A stretch of DNA of 64,000 nucleotides from Thermodesulfobacteriota bacterium (GCA_025062045.1 JANXAF010000005.1:62001-126000); one strand, 5' to 3'. Numbered from the stretch's first letter, positions 46,129 through 54,850 are shown. Numbers and translations are program-made. Notes: generated by a model not told the origin, from the sequence alone.

Positions 46129-47592
46129 TTAGTCCTTTTTGGCAGCCGGAAAGATAACCTTGAAGCAGCTTCCCTTTCCAAGGGTGCTTCTTACCTCAAC
46201 CCGACCGCCCATCCGCTTTACGAATTCGTGGCAAAGAGTAAGCCCAAGCCCTATCCCCCGGCCATCATTCTTCGTGGAGAAAAAAGGCTCAAAAATTCTG
46301 TCTAACAGAGCCTCGTGAATTCCGACTCCGTTGTCCTCTATTTCTACTACTACGTGTCCGTCGTCACGATGGGCCTGAATCTTTATTATTCCTTTCTCTT
46401 TTGTCTCTACTGCGTCAAAGGCATTCTGGATAAGGTTCGAGAGGCACTGTTTTAAAGCGTTAAAATCCCCAAGGATTGGTGGCAGCTTTCTTTCCAATCG
46501 TACTCGTATCTCTACATTTGGCTGTTTTTGGCGGTAATCGGCCAGTACTTCCTTAATACATATGCCAACATCTATTTCCTTAAACTCAAAACTCTCTTTT
46601 TTTGTCAAATTAAGCATGTCCCTTATGATTCTTTTGCATCTGAAGGCTTCCTTCTGGATAACCTCCAGGCACTCGTAGATCTCGTCCATCTCTTTGTTCC
46701 TTCTCTTTTTCATTTCTTCGAAGAGTTCGCAGGCAAGTTCGGAGTTGGCACAGATTGTCGCAAGCGGATTATTGAGTTCGTGGGCAACTGCTGTCATAAG
46801 TCTTCCTATAACCGACATTTTTGCGTCTTGGATCGATTGTAACTTTGCCATAACTTTTTCAGTAGTCTCTTCTATGATACAGAGGAGACACTCCACGTTC
46901 CCATCTTTGTCCCTTATGGGAACGCCTCTAAAATGTAAAAACTGTCCCCTTGTCCCCTTGTAATTCGTAAACGGAAAGTCGTGAAGTTCAAAAGGCTCGC
47001 CTTCTAAACCCCTCTTTATGTAATCTGCAAGTCCGCACTCTATCGTATACTTGTTTTGAAGCCAGTTGAATTTTAACAATTTCTTTTCGGCTTCATCCCC
47101 GAGCCCCGATATGGCCGCAAGAGCTGGATTAACACTCATGAACTTTCCTGTCTTATCAATTGTAAAAATTGCAACAGGGGCGTTTTTTATAATAGCCGCA
47201 TTAAAATCACTGAGCTTTTTTAGTTCCTCTTCCGCTTTTTTCTGTTCCGTTACGTCCTGGATCATCTCTACATAGAGAAGACCATTCTTATCTCCTTCAT
47301 AATCTAACGGGAAAACGGAGATCTTCAAATATTTGCCAGAAGCGCGATCTTCAACTACGGACGTACGCACACTCCCTAAATCTTCAGACTCGCAAAGAGG
47401 ACAGAAATCGCACTTAAGATCTCTTCGGAATAGAACTTCGAAGCATTTTTTCTCTTTCCAATTTTTCCAATCTGACACACGTAAACTTTCCATAGTCTTA
47501 CTGTTCATCCAAATTAGCTCGTAATTACGATTAAAAACCAGGATCTCCATCGGTAAAGAGTTGACCAATTTCTCGAGGAAGGCAGCTAACAT
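46129..47592 (-). CDS. Soluble PAS-domain sensor histidine kinase
   Basis: The 487-residue kinase has two PAS domains (about 10-120 and 130-265), the phosphoacceptor H-box VAHELNNPLATI, an N-box (NLIQNAFDAV), a G1 box (DNGVGI) and a G2 box (GRGIGLGLTL). No transmembrane helix is seen, so it senses a cytoplasmic signal. The first PAS has a cysteine cluster, C50, C61, C64 and C67, that could bind metal or respond to redox. It is 12 bases after the acyl-CoA ligase gene and is co-transcribed with its regulator. Confidence 0.93.
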   Translation of the reverse strand: MLAAFLEKLVNSLPMEILVFNRNYELIWMNSKTMESLRVSDWKNWKEKKCFEVLFRRDLKCDFCPLCESEDLGSVRTSVVEDRASGKYLKISVFPLDYEGDKNGLLYVEMIQDVTEQKKAEEELKKLSDFNAAIIKNAPVAIFTIDKTGKFMSVNPALAAISGLGDEAEKKLLKFNWLQNKYTIECGLADYIKRGLEGEPFELHDFPFTNYKGTRGQFLHFRGVPIRDKDGNVECLLCIIEETTEKVMAKLQSIQDAKMSVIGRLMTAVAHELNNPLATICANSELACELFEEMKKRRNKEMDEIYECLEVIQKEAFRCKRIIRDMLNLTKKESFEFKEIDVGICIKEVLADYRQKQPNVEIRVRLERKLPPILGDFNALKQCLSNLIQNAFDAVETKEKGIIKIQAHRDDGHVVVEIEDNGVGIHEALLDRIFEPFFSTKNDGRGIGLGLTLCHEFVKRMGGRVEVRSTLGKGSCFKVIFPAAKKD

Positions 47593-47604
47593 AGCTAAGG
47601 CAAT

Positions 47605-49182
47605 CTATTTATAAGACTGCGGATCACAAGTGTCAACAGTTCTGCGCTTAATTATCTCCTTGATCTCCCTCCTTAGAATTTTTCCTTGAGGACTCTTTGG
47701 AAGTTCTTTCCAAAATTCAACTGATTTCGGTTTTTTGTAGCTTGCAAGATGCCTTCCACAAAACTCGATTATCTCTTCCTCTTTAGCCTCCATTCCTTCC
47801 TTTAGGACTACAATCGCTTTGACAATCTCGCCCCAGTGTTCGTCCGGCACGCCTACGACGGAAACTTCCGAGACTTTCGGGTGCATGTAGATCACTTCCT
47901 CCACTTCCCTCGGATAAATATTCACCCCACCTGATATGATCATGTCGTCTTTCCTTTCAATTATGTAGACGTAACCGTCCTCGTCAAACCTACCAAGATC
48001 ACCTGTGTACAACCAACCGTTCCTTAGTTTCTTTTTTGTTTCCTCCTCAAGTTTCCAGTAGCCTTTCATCACCGATTCGCTTTTAAGAATTATCTCGCCC
48101 ACTTCTCCGCAAGGCACATCTTTTCCTTCTTCGTCGACAATCCTTAGCTCGAAGTTGATTACCGGTTTCCCTGATGAGGCAAGCCTCTTTTGAGCCTTTT
48201 CGTCATCAAGTACATGGTCCTCTGGTTTAAGTACCGTTGTCAGGGGACCCGACTCTGTCTGACCGTAAAGCTGGGCAAACCCACATTTGAAAACTTTGAG
48301 TGCCCGACGGATGAGTTCAACTGGCATTGGAGCACCAGCGTAAAGGATCATCTTAAGACTGCTTAAGTCATATTTTTCAATTTCGGGTTCCTTAAGCAAC
48401 GTGTGTATCATAGTTGGGACGAACTGACACCTTGTGATCCTTTCCTGCTCTATGTAACTTAGTATCTCTTTCGCGTTGAACTTTCCCTCCCTTCGGATAT
48501 GCAAGGCGTTGGGCATGAATGTGTGCCGCACTATGTTGTCCTCGCCTGCCACGTGATATAGGGGAAATGTGATATAGACTCTCTCGTCATAGTCGACCTT
48601 AAGCTCTATCACTCCCGTTATGGCATTCATTATTATGTGCCTGTGAGTTCTTAGTGCTCCCTTCGGTCTGCCCGTTGTGCCAGCTGTGAAAATCATACTG
48701 CAGACATCGTCATCTTGGACAAGACGAGACGGTTCTTCGGTTTTCCCCTGGGACAGAATATCATCATATTTTATGGCGTAATCCGGGTGGGGACTGCCTA
48801 ACGAGATGTAATGTTCGACTACCTTTATCTCTTGCCTTATGTTATCGACGATCGGCCACATATCAGGATGAACAAAAAGAACCTTTGGTTCAGAATAATT
48901 GATGATGTAAGAGAGTTCCTTCTCTCTGAAGTGACTATTATATGGACAGAATATCGAACCGATTTTAGCAGAAGCAAAATAGATTTCCAAAAACTCTCCC
49001 GAGTTGTGTAAAAACAATCCTAACCTGTCTCCTTTTTTAACACCTATCTCCATCAAAGCCCACGCAAGACGGTTAACCCTTTCGTTATACTCCCTGTAGT
49101 TAAGCCTTTTACCCTCAAACACATAAGCAATTTTATCTGGAAACTTTCTCGCATTCCTTGCCAAAATTTCGCCAACAACCAT
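47605..49182 (-). CDS. AMP-forming acyl-CoA synthetase/ligase
   Basis: The 525-residue adenylating enzyme has the P-loop FTAGTTGRPKGALRTH, the motifs YGQTESGPLTT and YTGDLGRFDEDGYVYIIERKDD, and the C-terminal catalytic lysine region PKSPQGKILRREI. It activates a carboxylic acid to its CoA thioester, probably the acid brought in by the adjacent TRAP system. Chain length or ring type cannot be predicted. It lies 15 bases after the acyl-CoA dehydrogenase gene. Confidence 0.92.
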   Translation of the reverse strand: MVVGEILARNARKFPDKIAYVFEGKRLNYREYNERVNRLAWALMEIGVKKGDRLGLFLHNSGEFLEIYFASAKIGSIFCPYNSHFREKELSYIINYSEPKVLFVHPDMWPIVDNIRQEIKVVEHYISLGSPHPDYAIKYDDILSQGKTEEPSRLVQDDDVCSMIFTAGTTGRPKGALRTHRHIIMNAITGVIELKVDYDERVYITFPLYHVAGEDNIVRHTFMPNALHIRREGKFNAKEILSYIEQERITRCQFVPTMIHTLLKEPEIEKYDLSSLKMILYAGAPMPVELIRRALKVFKCGFAQLYGQTESGPLTTVLKPEDHVLDDEKAQKRLASSGKPVINFELRIVDEEGKDVPCGEVGEIILKSESVMKGYWKLEEETKKKLRNGWLYTGDLGRFDEDGYVYIIERKDDMIISGGVNIYPREVEEVIYMHPKVSEVSVVGVPDEHWGEIVKAIVVLKEGMEAKEEEIIEFCGRHLASYKKPKSVEFWKELPKSPQGKILRREIKEIIKRRTVDTCDPQSYK

Positions 49183-49197
49183 CTTTCCCTCCAGGTA

Positions 49198-50718
49198 TTA
49201 AAAAATGTTCTTCTTTTCGACCCAGAAAGGAAACCATCTGTAGTATTCAAAGTCGAAAGCTTCGTTCAATCCCTCGTACGTTGCCTTTGCCATCATTATC
49301 TGGTTTTTCTGTCTAAAAAGGGAAACAAGGCCTTTTCTCTCCAAGCTTTCGAGAACCGGAACGATCTTTTCTTTTTCGCATCCAAAATACTCGCATATAT
49401 CTTCCACCTTCATGTAGAGCCCAGGATTCACCCTGTAATCCTCAGCAAGCACCCTAAGAACATTAGACTCGTCTGGTTCTTCATCAGTAGATGTAAAGCC
49501 GACAACCGGCACCGGAACCCCTAAATCTTTATCTATCGCCCTCTTTTGGGGCTTGATATGCTCTTTAAGTTTCCTCATTGCAGATCTTAAGATAACAAGC
49601 CGACAGGCTTCCATAGTTCCACCAGCTATGTTCTCTACCTTGGAAACGTTCATTATGGAAAGAAGGGGATAAAATGGGGTAAGCCCATCCCCTCCCATAA
49701 CCTGAATACCATCAAGTGCTGAAGAAAGTACACTCTCACAGTTGTAAACTTTGGCCACGTTCGACTCGATCGTTATATCCCAACCAATATCCCAGAGATA
49801 GGCGGTGTAGTAAGTGAGTAACCTCGCTGTGTAGTATCTTATAAAGAGATCTGCGAGTTTGAGCTGATTATTAGTAAAATCTATAGTTGGTCTTCCGAAT
49901 TGAACTCTTCTTTCGGCATAGGGTATTACGTACCTAATAATCTCCCACATCCATCCCAAAACTTGGGCAGAAATCAGAGTCCTTTCAAAGTTGAGACCGT
50001 TTGTCATGACCTTCCATCCTTCCCCTTCCTCCCCTATCCTATTCTCTACCGGACAAGGTGTGTTATTGAAATTCAGAACGCCGTTCTGGATATTTTCGAA
50101 TCCCGCAATCTCGTTTATCTTTTCGACGTTGAAGCCAGCCATGCCCTTCTCCACGATAAATCCCGTAAGGTGGCGATAATTTGCGATATCTTGAGGATCA
50201 TCGCTTGTGCGTGCGTAAACCATATATCTCGTTGCCACACCCGCAGAGACTATGAACCTTTTCTTTCCATTTAAGATGTAAACATCTCCCACCTTTTTAG
50301 CCCTCACATGCTGGGCGGCCGCATCCGTTCCGGCGAAAGGTTCTGTAATTACTATGGCCCCTATTTCGCCCTTTGCTATCCTTGGAAGAAAACGCTTTTT
50401 TTGTTCCTCCGTTCCGAATTCGATTATCTGTCTTAACCCCCCAAGCATGTTGCCAACAAAGACTCTACCGGGTCCGGGCATAATATTTAAGGCCTCCGCC
50501 GCAATACAGGCACCGGTCGCTCCTAGCCCCATCCCTCCGTACTCTTTTGGTATTCCCGCTCCGGTATATCCCCTTTCACTTATTTTCTCGAATATTTCCC
50601 ACGGAAACTGCCTCTTCCACCTGCTTTTCACATCAATGGGTATAAGCTCACGAACAAAGGTCTGTACTTCTTCTGCGAATCTTTTTTGCTCATCAGTCCA
50701 CCAGGGATACGGAAACAT
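49198..50718 (-). CDS. Acyl-CoA dehydrogenase with C-terminal winged-helix-like extension
   Basis: Residues 1-390 form an acyl-CoA dehydrogenase: ITEPFAGTDAAA, FIVSAGVATRYMVYA, the RVQFGRPTID segment and GGDG. The usual C-terminal catalytic Glu (YEGT) is Gly here (G366 in IAGGT). E245 in GLNFERTLIS matches the isovaleryl-CoA dehydrogenase base, so an active IVD-type site is likely. Residues 418-485 add a winged-helix-like unit (YMKVEDICEYFGCEKEKIVP, LESLERKGLV), which is unusual for the family. It would feed electrons to EtfAB. It lies 15 bases after the molybdenum hydroxylase large-subunit gene. Confidence 0.9.
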   Translation of the reverse strand: MFPYPWWTDEQKRFAEEVQTFVRELIPIDVKSRWKRQFPWEIFEKISERGYTGAGIPKEYGGMGLGATGACIAAEALNIMPGPGRVFVGNMLGGLRQIIEFGTEEQKKRFLPRIAKGEIGAIVITEPFAGTDAAAQHVRAKKVGDVYILNGKKRFIVSAGVATRYMVYARTSDDPQDIANYRHLTGFIVEKGMAGFNVEKINEIAGFENIQNGVLNFNNTPCPVENRIGEEGEGWKVMTNGLNFERTLISAQVLGWMWEIIRYVIPYAERRVQFGRPTIDFTNNQLKLADLFIRYYTARLLTYYTAYLWDIGWDITIESNVAKVYNCESVLSSALDGIQVMGGDGLTPFYPLLSIMNVSKVENIAGGTMEACRLVILRSAMRKLKEHIKPQKRAIDKDLGVPVPVVGFTSTDEEPDESNVLRVLAEDYRVNPGLYMKVEDICEYFGCEKEKIVPVLESLERKGLVSLFRQKNQIMMAKATYEGLNEAFDFEYYRWFPFWVEKKNIF

Positions 50719-50733
50719 AAAAAAAACCTCCTC

Positions 50734-53028
50734 TCACTTTCTGTTTCTTAGTGCGAGAGCTATCTTTTCTGGTGTCACTGGCAATTCCGTAAACCATATT
50801 CCAGTTGCATCGTGGATGGCGCTTACAATTGAAGGAGGAGTACTCACTATTGCCCCTTCTGAAGCTTCTTTAGCTCCGTATGGTACGTTTGGGTCTTCTG
50901 TGAGTACGTGTATCACTTCGATCTTTGGCACATCTTTAATTCCAGGAATCTTGTAATCCGCAAAGTTTGGATTAAGTGTTCTCCCCTTATCCATCTTAAA
51001 CTCTTCGTATAGCGCCTGACCTAAGCCCTGAACTGCCGCACCCTGGTTTTGAGATTCTACGAGGGCCGGATTAAGAGGTTTTCCACAGTCGTGAGCAATT
51101 ATCATGTCGGTACACTTTACAAAGCCAGTCTCTGAGTCAACCTCAACCCTAGACAGCTGTGCAGTAAAACTGTACGCTGTGCCCGCATTTCCTATTCCCT
51201 TTTCGAAATCTAATGGTTCGATCCCATATTCGGAATACCCTTTTCCGATTAAAACCCTTCCAGAGCCTGAATAACAGGCTATCTGAGCCAATTTCCTAAA
51301 TGGCAGTGACTTCAGAGGCTGGTCCTTTACAGAAACCGTTCCATTCTTAAAGACGATCTCATCCGGAGTCACATTCCACTCTTTCGCCGCAATCTCTGCG
51401 AGCTGTCGCTTTAGATCTCTTGCCGCTTTCATGGCGGCTTCTCCTGCAAGGGCCGTAACTCTACTTCCGTACGTACCGGGATCTATGGGAGTATAAGCAG
51501 TATCTACCCGCTTTATATCTATATGTTCAATGGGAAGGCCTAGCTCCTCAGCAATGATTTGGACAAGAACGGTGTCGGAACCTTGACCTGCATCTGTTGC
51601 TCCTGTTAGGTACTCCACCGTCCCATCTTCGCAGAGCCTAAGAATCGCACCTGCCGATTGGTGGCCCCTTTGGCGTGCCCCTCCTAGGTAGGCTGTACCA
51701 GAAACTCCAACCCCGCACAGTATGTGATTTTTTCTCTTTTCCTTTTCTTTTTCCTTCCAGAGAGATGACTCCTTGAGTCTCATCAATCCCTCTTTTAGGC
51801 CGCAAGAATGAACGGTTATCTTATTTACCGTCTCATAAGGTGCCTCGATTGCATTTTTAAGCCTTACTTCTATAGGGTCTAGGCCTAATTCTTCTGCCAT
51901 CATCTCCATCTGTATCTCGGCCGCAAAGCGGGTGTGGGTTACTCCATGACCTCTCATGGCTGCCGAAACCGGGTTATTCGTAAATACTCTGTAAGCATCG
52001 TGTCTGAAATTGGGAAGCTTATATGGAAGCGTGCTCAGACATCCTGTAAGGTACATTGTGAGGGGGCCTATTGCGGTGTAGGCTCCTCCGTCAGCTATCA
52101 CTTTTGACTGCATGGCTACTATGGTTCCATCTTTTTTCATGCCCATCTTGTTGTATATGACGCAGTTGTGCCTTCTTCTCGAGGTTACCATAACTTCTTC
52201 CATGCTATATACGAATTTTACTGGCTTTCCGGTCATTTTCGAGAGCATCACCACGCAAAAGTCGCCGGCGACAGAGTCGTTTTTCGTTCCTCCAAATCCT
52301 CCTCCAACGAAGGGTTGTATGACCCGAACCTTACTGAGTGGCAGCTTGAAACACTGAGCTATATGCCTGTAAAGGAAATAAGGGCTCTGCTTTGCAGCAT
52401 AGATAGTCACCCCTCCACCTTCCCAGTATGCGACTGCCGACGGAGGTTCTAAAAACCCTTGAATCACCCTCGCTGTGACGAATCTATCCTCCCTCACAAG
52501 ATCAGCTTCTCTAAACGCCCGATCCACATCCCCAAAGTCCATGTGAAACTCCCAGCTTATATTGTTAGGCCTGTAATCGTGGATTACCGGGGCTCCCTCC
52601 TTTAAGGCCTCTTCTGCATCGAAGACAGCGGGAAGCTCCTCATAGTCAACTTTTATTTGTTCTAAAGCCTCTTCTGCTGTATCCTCATCGATCGCTGCTA
52701 CCGCCGCAACCCCCTCCCCGTAATATCTGACCTTGTCTTCTGCCAAAGGTGGCTCATCCCTTGTGGCGGGCATCCATCCCCATCTGAAACCGCCGAAATC
52801 TTTTGCCGTACAGATGGCCTTAACCCCTATCACCCTTTTTGCCTTGGAAACATCGATATTTAAGATCTTCGCATGGGGGAGAGGACTTCTCAAAATCTTA
52901 CACCAAAGCATACCAGCTAGCTCAATGTCGGCCGCGTATTTGGCAGCCCCTGTCACTTTTTCTCTTCCGTCGACTCTTGGAATACTCTTGCCCAAAAGAT
53001 CGTAATCTCCGATAATTATGGTCTCCAT
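50734..53028 (-). CDS. Xanthine-dehydrogenase-family molybdenum hydroxylase, large subunit
   Basis: The 764-residue subunit binds molybdopterin. Motifs are the N-terminal GKSIPRVDGREKVTGAAKYA, QPFVGGGFGGTKNDS, AAMRGHGVTHTRFA at the Mo site, and GAKEASEGA with the expected catalytic Glu. The AMRGHG loop is of xanthine dehydrogenase/hydroxylase type and lacks the AYRCSFR loop of aerobic CO dehydrogenase. Such enzymes hydroxylate or dehydroxylate aromatic or N-heterocyclic carbons. The substrate is unknown; the linked CoA ligase suggests an organic acid. It is followed after 15 bases by the dehydrogenase gene. Confidence 0.92.
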   Translation of the reverse strand: METIIIGDYDLLGKSIPRVDGREKVTGAAKYAADIELAGMLWCKILRSPLPHAKILNIDVSKAKRVIGVKAICTAKDFGGFRWGWMPATRDEPPLAEDKVRYYGEGVAAVAAIDEDTAEEALEQIKVDYEELPAVFDAEEALKEGAPVIHDYRPNNISWEFHMDFGDVDRAFREADLVREDRFVTARVIQGFLEPPSAVAYWEGGGVTIYAAKQSPYFLYRHIAQCFKLPLSKVRVIQPFVGGGFGGTKNDSVAGDFCVVMLSKMTGKPVKFVYSMEEVMVTSRRRHNCVIYNKMGMKKDGTIVAMQSKVIADGGAYTAIGPLTMYLTGCLSTLPYKLPNFRHDAYRVFTNNPVSAAMRGHGVTHTRFAAEIQMEMMAEELGLDPIEVRLKNAIEAPYETVNKITVHSCGLKEGLMRLKESSLWKEKEKEKRKNHILCGVGVSGTAYLGGARQRGHQSAGAILRLCEDGTVEYLTGATDAGQGSDTVLVQIIAEELGLPIEHIDIKRVDTAYTPIDPGTYGSRVTALAGEAAMKAARDLKRQLAEIAAKEWNVTPDEIVFKNGTVSVKDQPLKSLPFRKLAQIACYSGSGRVLIGKGYSEYGIEPLDFEKGIGNAGTAYSFTAQLSRVEVDSETGFVKCTDMIIAHDCGKPLNPALVESQNQGAAVQGLGQALYEEFKMDKGRTLNPNFADYKIPGIKDVPKIEVIHVLTEDPNVPYGAKEASEGAIVSTPPSIVSAIHDATGIWFTELPVTPEKIALALRNRK

Positions 53029-53031
53029 CTA

Positions 53032-53511
53032 TCATTTGCCTCCTTTAAGCCAAGATGATGCCTTTTTAACTGCCTCTATTATCTTTGTGTAGCCAGTGCA
53101 TCTACATAAGTTTCCGGAAAGGGCCTCCTTTATATCGTCCTCGCTGGGATTTTCATTCCTTTTTAGTAAAGCGTATGAAGAGATGACCATACCGGGAGTA
53201 CAGAAACCACATTGTAGAGCGTTTTCGTTAAGGAAGGCCTCTTGAATAGGGTGGAGCTTTCCATCTTGAGCAAGGCCTTCTATCGTCACTACTTCTTTTC
53301 CGTCTATCTCGGGCGCAAGAACGAGACAGCTATTTACAGGAACCCCATCCAGTAAGACCGTACATGCGCCACAGTCTCCTATACCACATCCCTCTTTTGT
53401 ACCCGAAAGTTTAAGATCTTCCCGGATCATCTCTAAAAGGGTCCTATTCGGGGCTACGTATAGAACCGTTTCTTCTCCGTTTATTTTGAAACTAACTTTT
53501 AGCTTTTCCAT
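53032..53511 (-). CDS. Molybdenum hydroxylase [2Fe-2S] subunit
   Basis: The 159-residue protein has both [2Fe-2S] motifs: plant-type GCGIGDCGACTVLLDG and the alpha-helical CGFCTPGM...GNLCRCTGY. It passes electrons from the Mo centre to the FAD subunit. It lies between the FAD subunit and Mo subunit genes, with 1-3 base gaps. Order and length are typical of the family. Confidence 0.95.
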   Translation of the reverse strand: MEKLKVSFKINGEETVLYVAPNRTLLEMIREDLKLSGTKEGCGIGDCGACTVLLDGVPVNSCLVLAPEIDGKEVVTIEGLAQDGKLHPIQEAFLNENALQCGFCTPGMVISSYALLKRNENPSEDDIKEALSGNLCRCTGYTKIIEAVKKASSWLKGGK

Positions 53512-53512
53512 T

Positions 53513-54385
53513 CTAGACCTCCAAAAGCTTCTTAAGTGACCTTTTAAGTAGCGTTTCCACCATGAGTCTTCTATATTCTTTTGACGCCCTGTGGTCGTCT
53601 ATCGGAGAAGCTTCCTCGGATGCCACTTTTGAAGCCTCATCTATGGAAGCTTCTGTTATTCTCCCATCCTTTAGTATAGCTTCTGCTTTCTTTGCCCGGA
53701 TTGGTGTCGGAGAGACAGCGCCGAGACCTATCCGTACATCGCAAATTTTGCCATTTTCTTTAAGAACGAGAGTCGCCACACCAACTATAGCAAGATCCAT
53801 CCTTTCCCTTACAGAAAGCTTTGTATAAAGACCGGAAGATTCTAAGGAAATCAAAGGAATTTCTATTTCCCTTAGTATCTCGTCCTCTTCAATGACAGTC
53901 TTATTCGGACCTACAAAAAACTCTTCTATCTTCACTTTTCTTTCGCCTTTTTTGCCTTTTAGCGTCAAACTCGCTTCAAGGACGAGTAAAGCCGGAGCTG
54001 TATCTGCCGATGGAACCGCGTTACATATGTTTCCCGCCAAAGTTGCTCTATTCTGGATCTGGAATGCTCCTACGCTTTTTGAAGCTTGTGCGAGGACGGG
54101 AAAGTGTTTAATTACATCTGGCGATGAGTATATGGATCTCATTGTACATGTGGGTCCTATTCGAAGAAAACCATCAGAGACCTCAACGTAGTTAAAGTAC
54201 GGAATACCCTTGAGATCTACAATTGCATCGGGAGAAGGTATCAACCTTCTTTTCAGTTTGGGAATGAGATCCGTTCCACCGGCAAAGACGTAAGTTTTTT
54301 TCTCGCTCGAGATCATATTGAAGAGTTCTTCTTCTGATCTCGGTTTTAGATACCTGAACTTGGGTAGTCTCCTATAGAATATCAC
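53513..54385 (-). CDS. Molybdenum hydroxylase FAD subunit
   Basis: The 290-residue protein has the FAD motifs FAGGTDLIPKLK and TLAGNICNAVPSADTAPALLVL and the C-terminal CO-dehydrogenase-type flavin domain. It lacks the extra cysteine loop that carries a [4Fe-4S] cluster in 4-hydroxybenzoyl-CoA reductase, which argues against that specific enzyme. It is 12 bases after the MoaD-like gene. Confidence 0.92.
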   Translation of the reverse strand: MIFYRRLPKFRYLKPRSEEELFNMISSEKKTYVFAGGTDLIPKLKRRLIPSPDAIVDLKGIPYFNYVEVSDGFLRIGPTCTMRSIYSSPDVIKHFPVLAQASKSVGAFQIQNRATLAGNICNAVPSADTAPALLVLEASLTLKGKKGERKVKIEEFFVGPNKTVIEEDEILREIEIPLISLESSGLYTKLSVRERMDLAIVGVATLVLKENGKICDVRIGLGAVSPTPIRAKKAEAILKDGRITEASIDEASKVASEEASPIDDHRASKEYRRLMVETLLKRSLKKLLEV

Positions 54386-54397
54386 CCCTACCTCCTT

Positions 54398-54658
54398 TTA
54401 TCCCCCTCCAAGTGGAGTGAGGTATATTTCGAGTATGTCTCCATCTTTTAGTTCTTCATCGAGCTTTTTAGAATAAAAATTTATGTCCCTCCCATTTAGG
54501 AGAATTTCTACTAAAGGATCGAGTTCCTCTGTGGGTACCTCAATATTCATGTCTTTCATCAAACTGACAAAGACCTCTCTTACTCGTAATGTCCCCTCCA
54601 CCTTTAGGTTTTCATTTGATTTCCCAAAGTTAGTCAAAAGCTTTATCGTTTTTTGCAA
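54398..54658 (-). CDS. MoaD/ThiS-type small ubiquitin-like sulfur carrier
   Basis: The 86-residue beta-grasp protein ends in GGG, the tail that is thiocarboxylated and donates sulfur in molybdopterin or tungstopterin synthesis. Its position as the first full-size gene before the molybdenum hydroxylase genes suggests that it makes cofactor for this enzyme. A ThiS role or another sulfur-transfer role cannot be excluded. Confidence 0.78.
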   Translation of the reverse strand: MQKTIKLLTNFGKSNENLKVEGTLRVREVFVSLMKDMNIEVPTEELDPLVEILLNGRDINFYSKKLDEELKDGDILEIYLTPLGGG

Positions 54659-54678
54659 ATCTACCTTCCTCGGTCTCT

Positions 54679-54807
54679 CTATATGGTTTTTGTGAGAAAG
54701 TCAAAAGGTTCGGCGAATTTTTCGGTTCCACTCGTCTTTTTTTCGTTACTATTGGCATCTTCAGTCTGGATCCGATACTTGTCTTTTTCTGTAGAGCCCT
54801 CCTCCAT
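54679..54807 (-). CDS. Small ORF, 42 residues, strongly charged
   Basis: ATG at 54807 is preceded by AAAGGGAGGG at good spacing and the frame stays open to TAG at 54679-54681. It lies 20 bases before the MoaD-like gene on the same strand. The peptide is rich in Glu, Lys, Thr and Ser with no cysteine and no membrane segment, and ends near FAEPFDFLTKTI. I do not recognise it. It could be a real small protein or a translated leader of the molybdenum hydroxylase operon. Confidence 0.5.
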   Translation of the reverse strand: MEEGSTEKDKYRIQTEDANSNEKKTSGTEKFAEPFDFLTKTI

Positions 54808-54850
54808 CAGCTGACCCTCCCTTTCCTACTTTTACGCTTTTGGAAGCCTA

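Noticed and set aside
49198-50718. Inactive acyl-CoA dehydrogenase because the C-terminal Glu is Gly
   Set aside because: A Glu in the IVD base position (E245, ER motif) can replace it.
50734-53028. Aerobic CO dehydrogenase large subunit
   Set aside because: The AYRCSFR active-site loop is missing; the Mo loop is AMRGHG, of xanthine dehydrogenase type.
53513-54385. 4-hydroxybenzoyl-CoA reductase beta subunit
   Set aside because: The extra cysteine loop for the [4Fe-4S] cluster is absent and the protein is too short.
54680-54811. 43-codon ORF on the plus strand in the dctM/moaD gap
   Set aside because: No ribosome site, opposite to all neighbours; the minus-strand ORF in the same place has a strong ribosome site.
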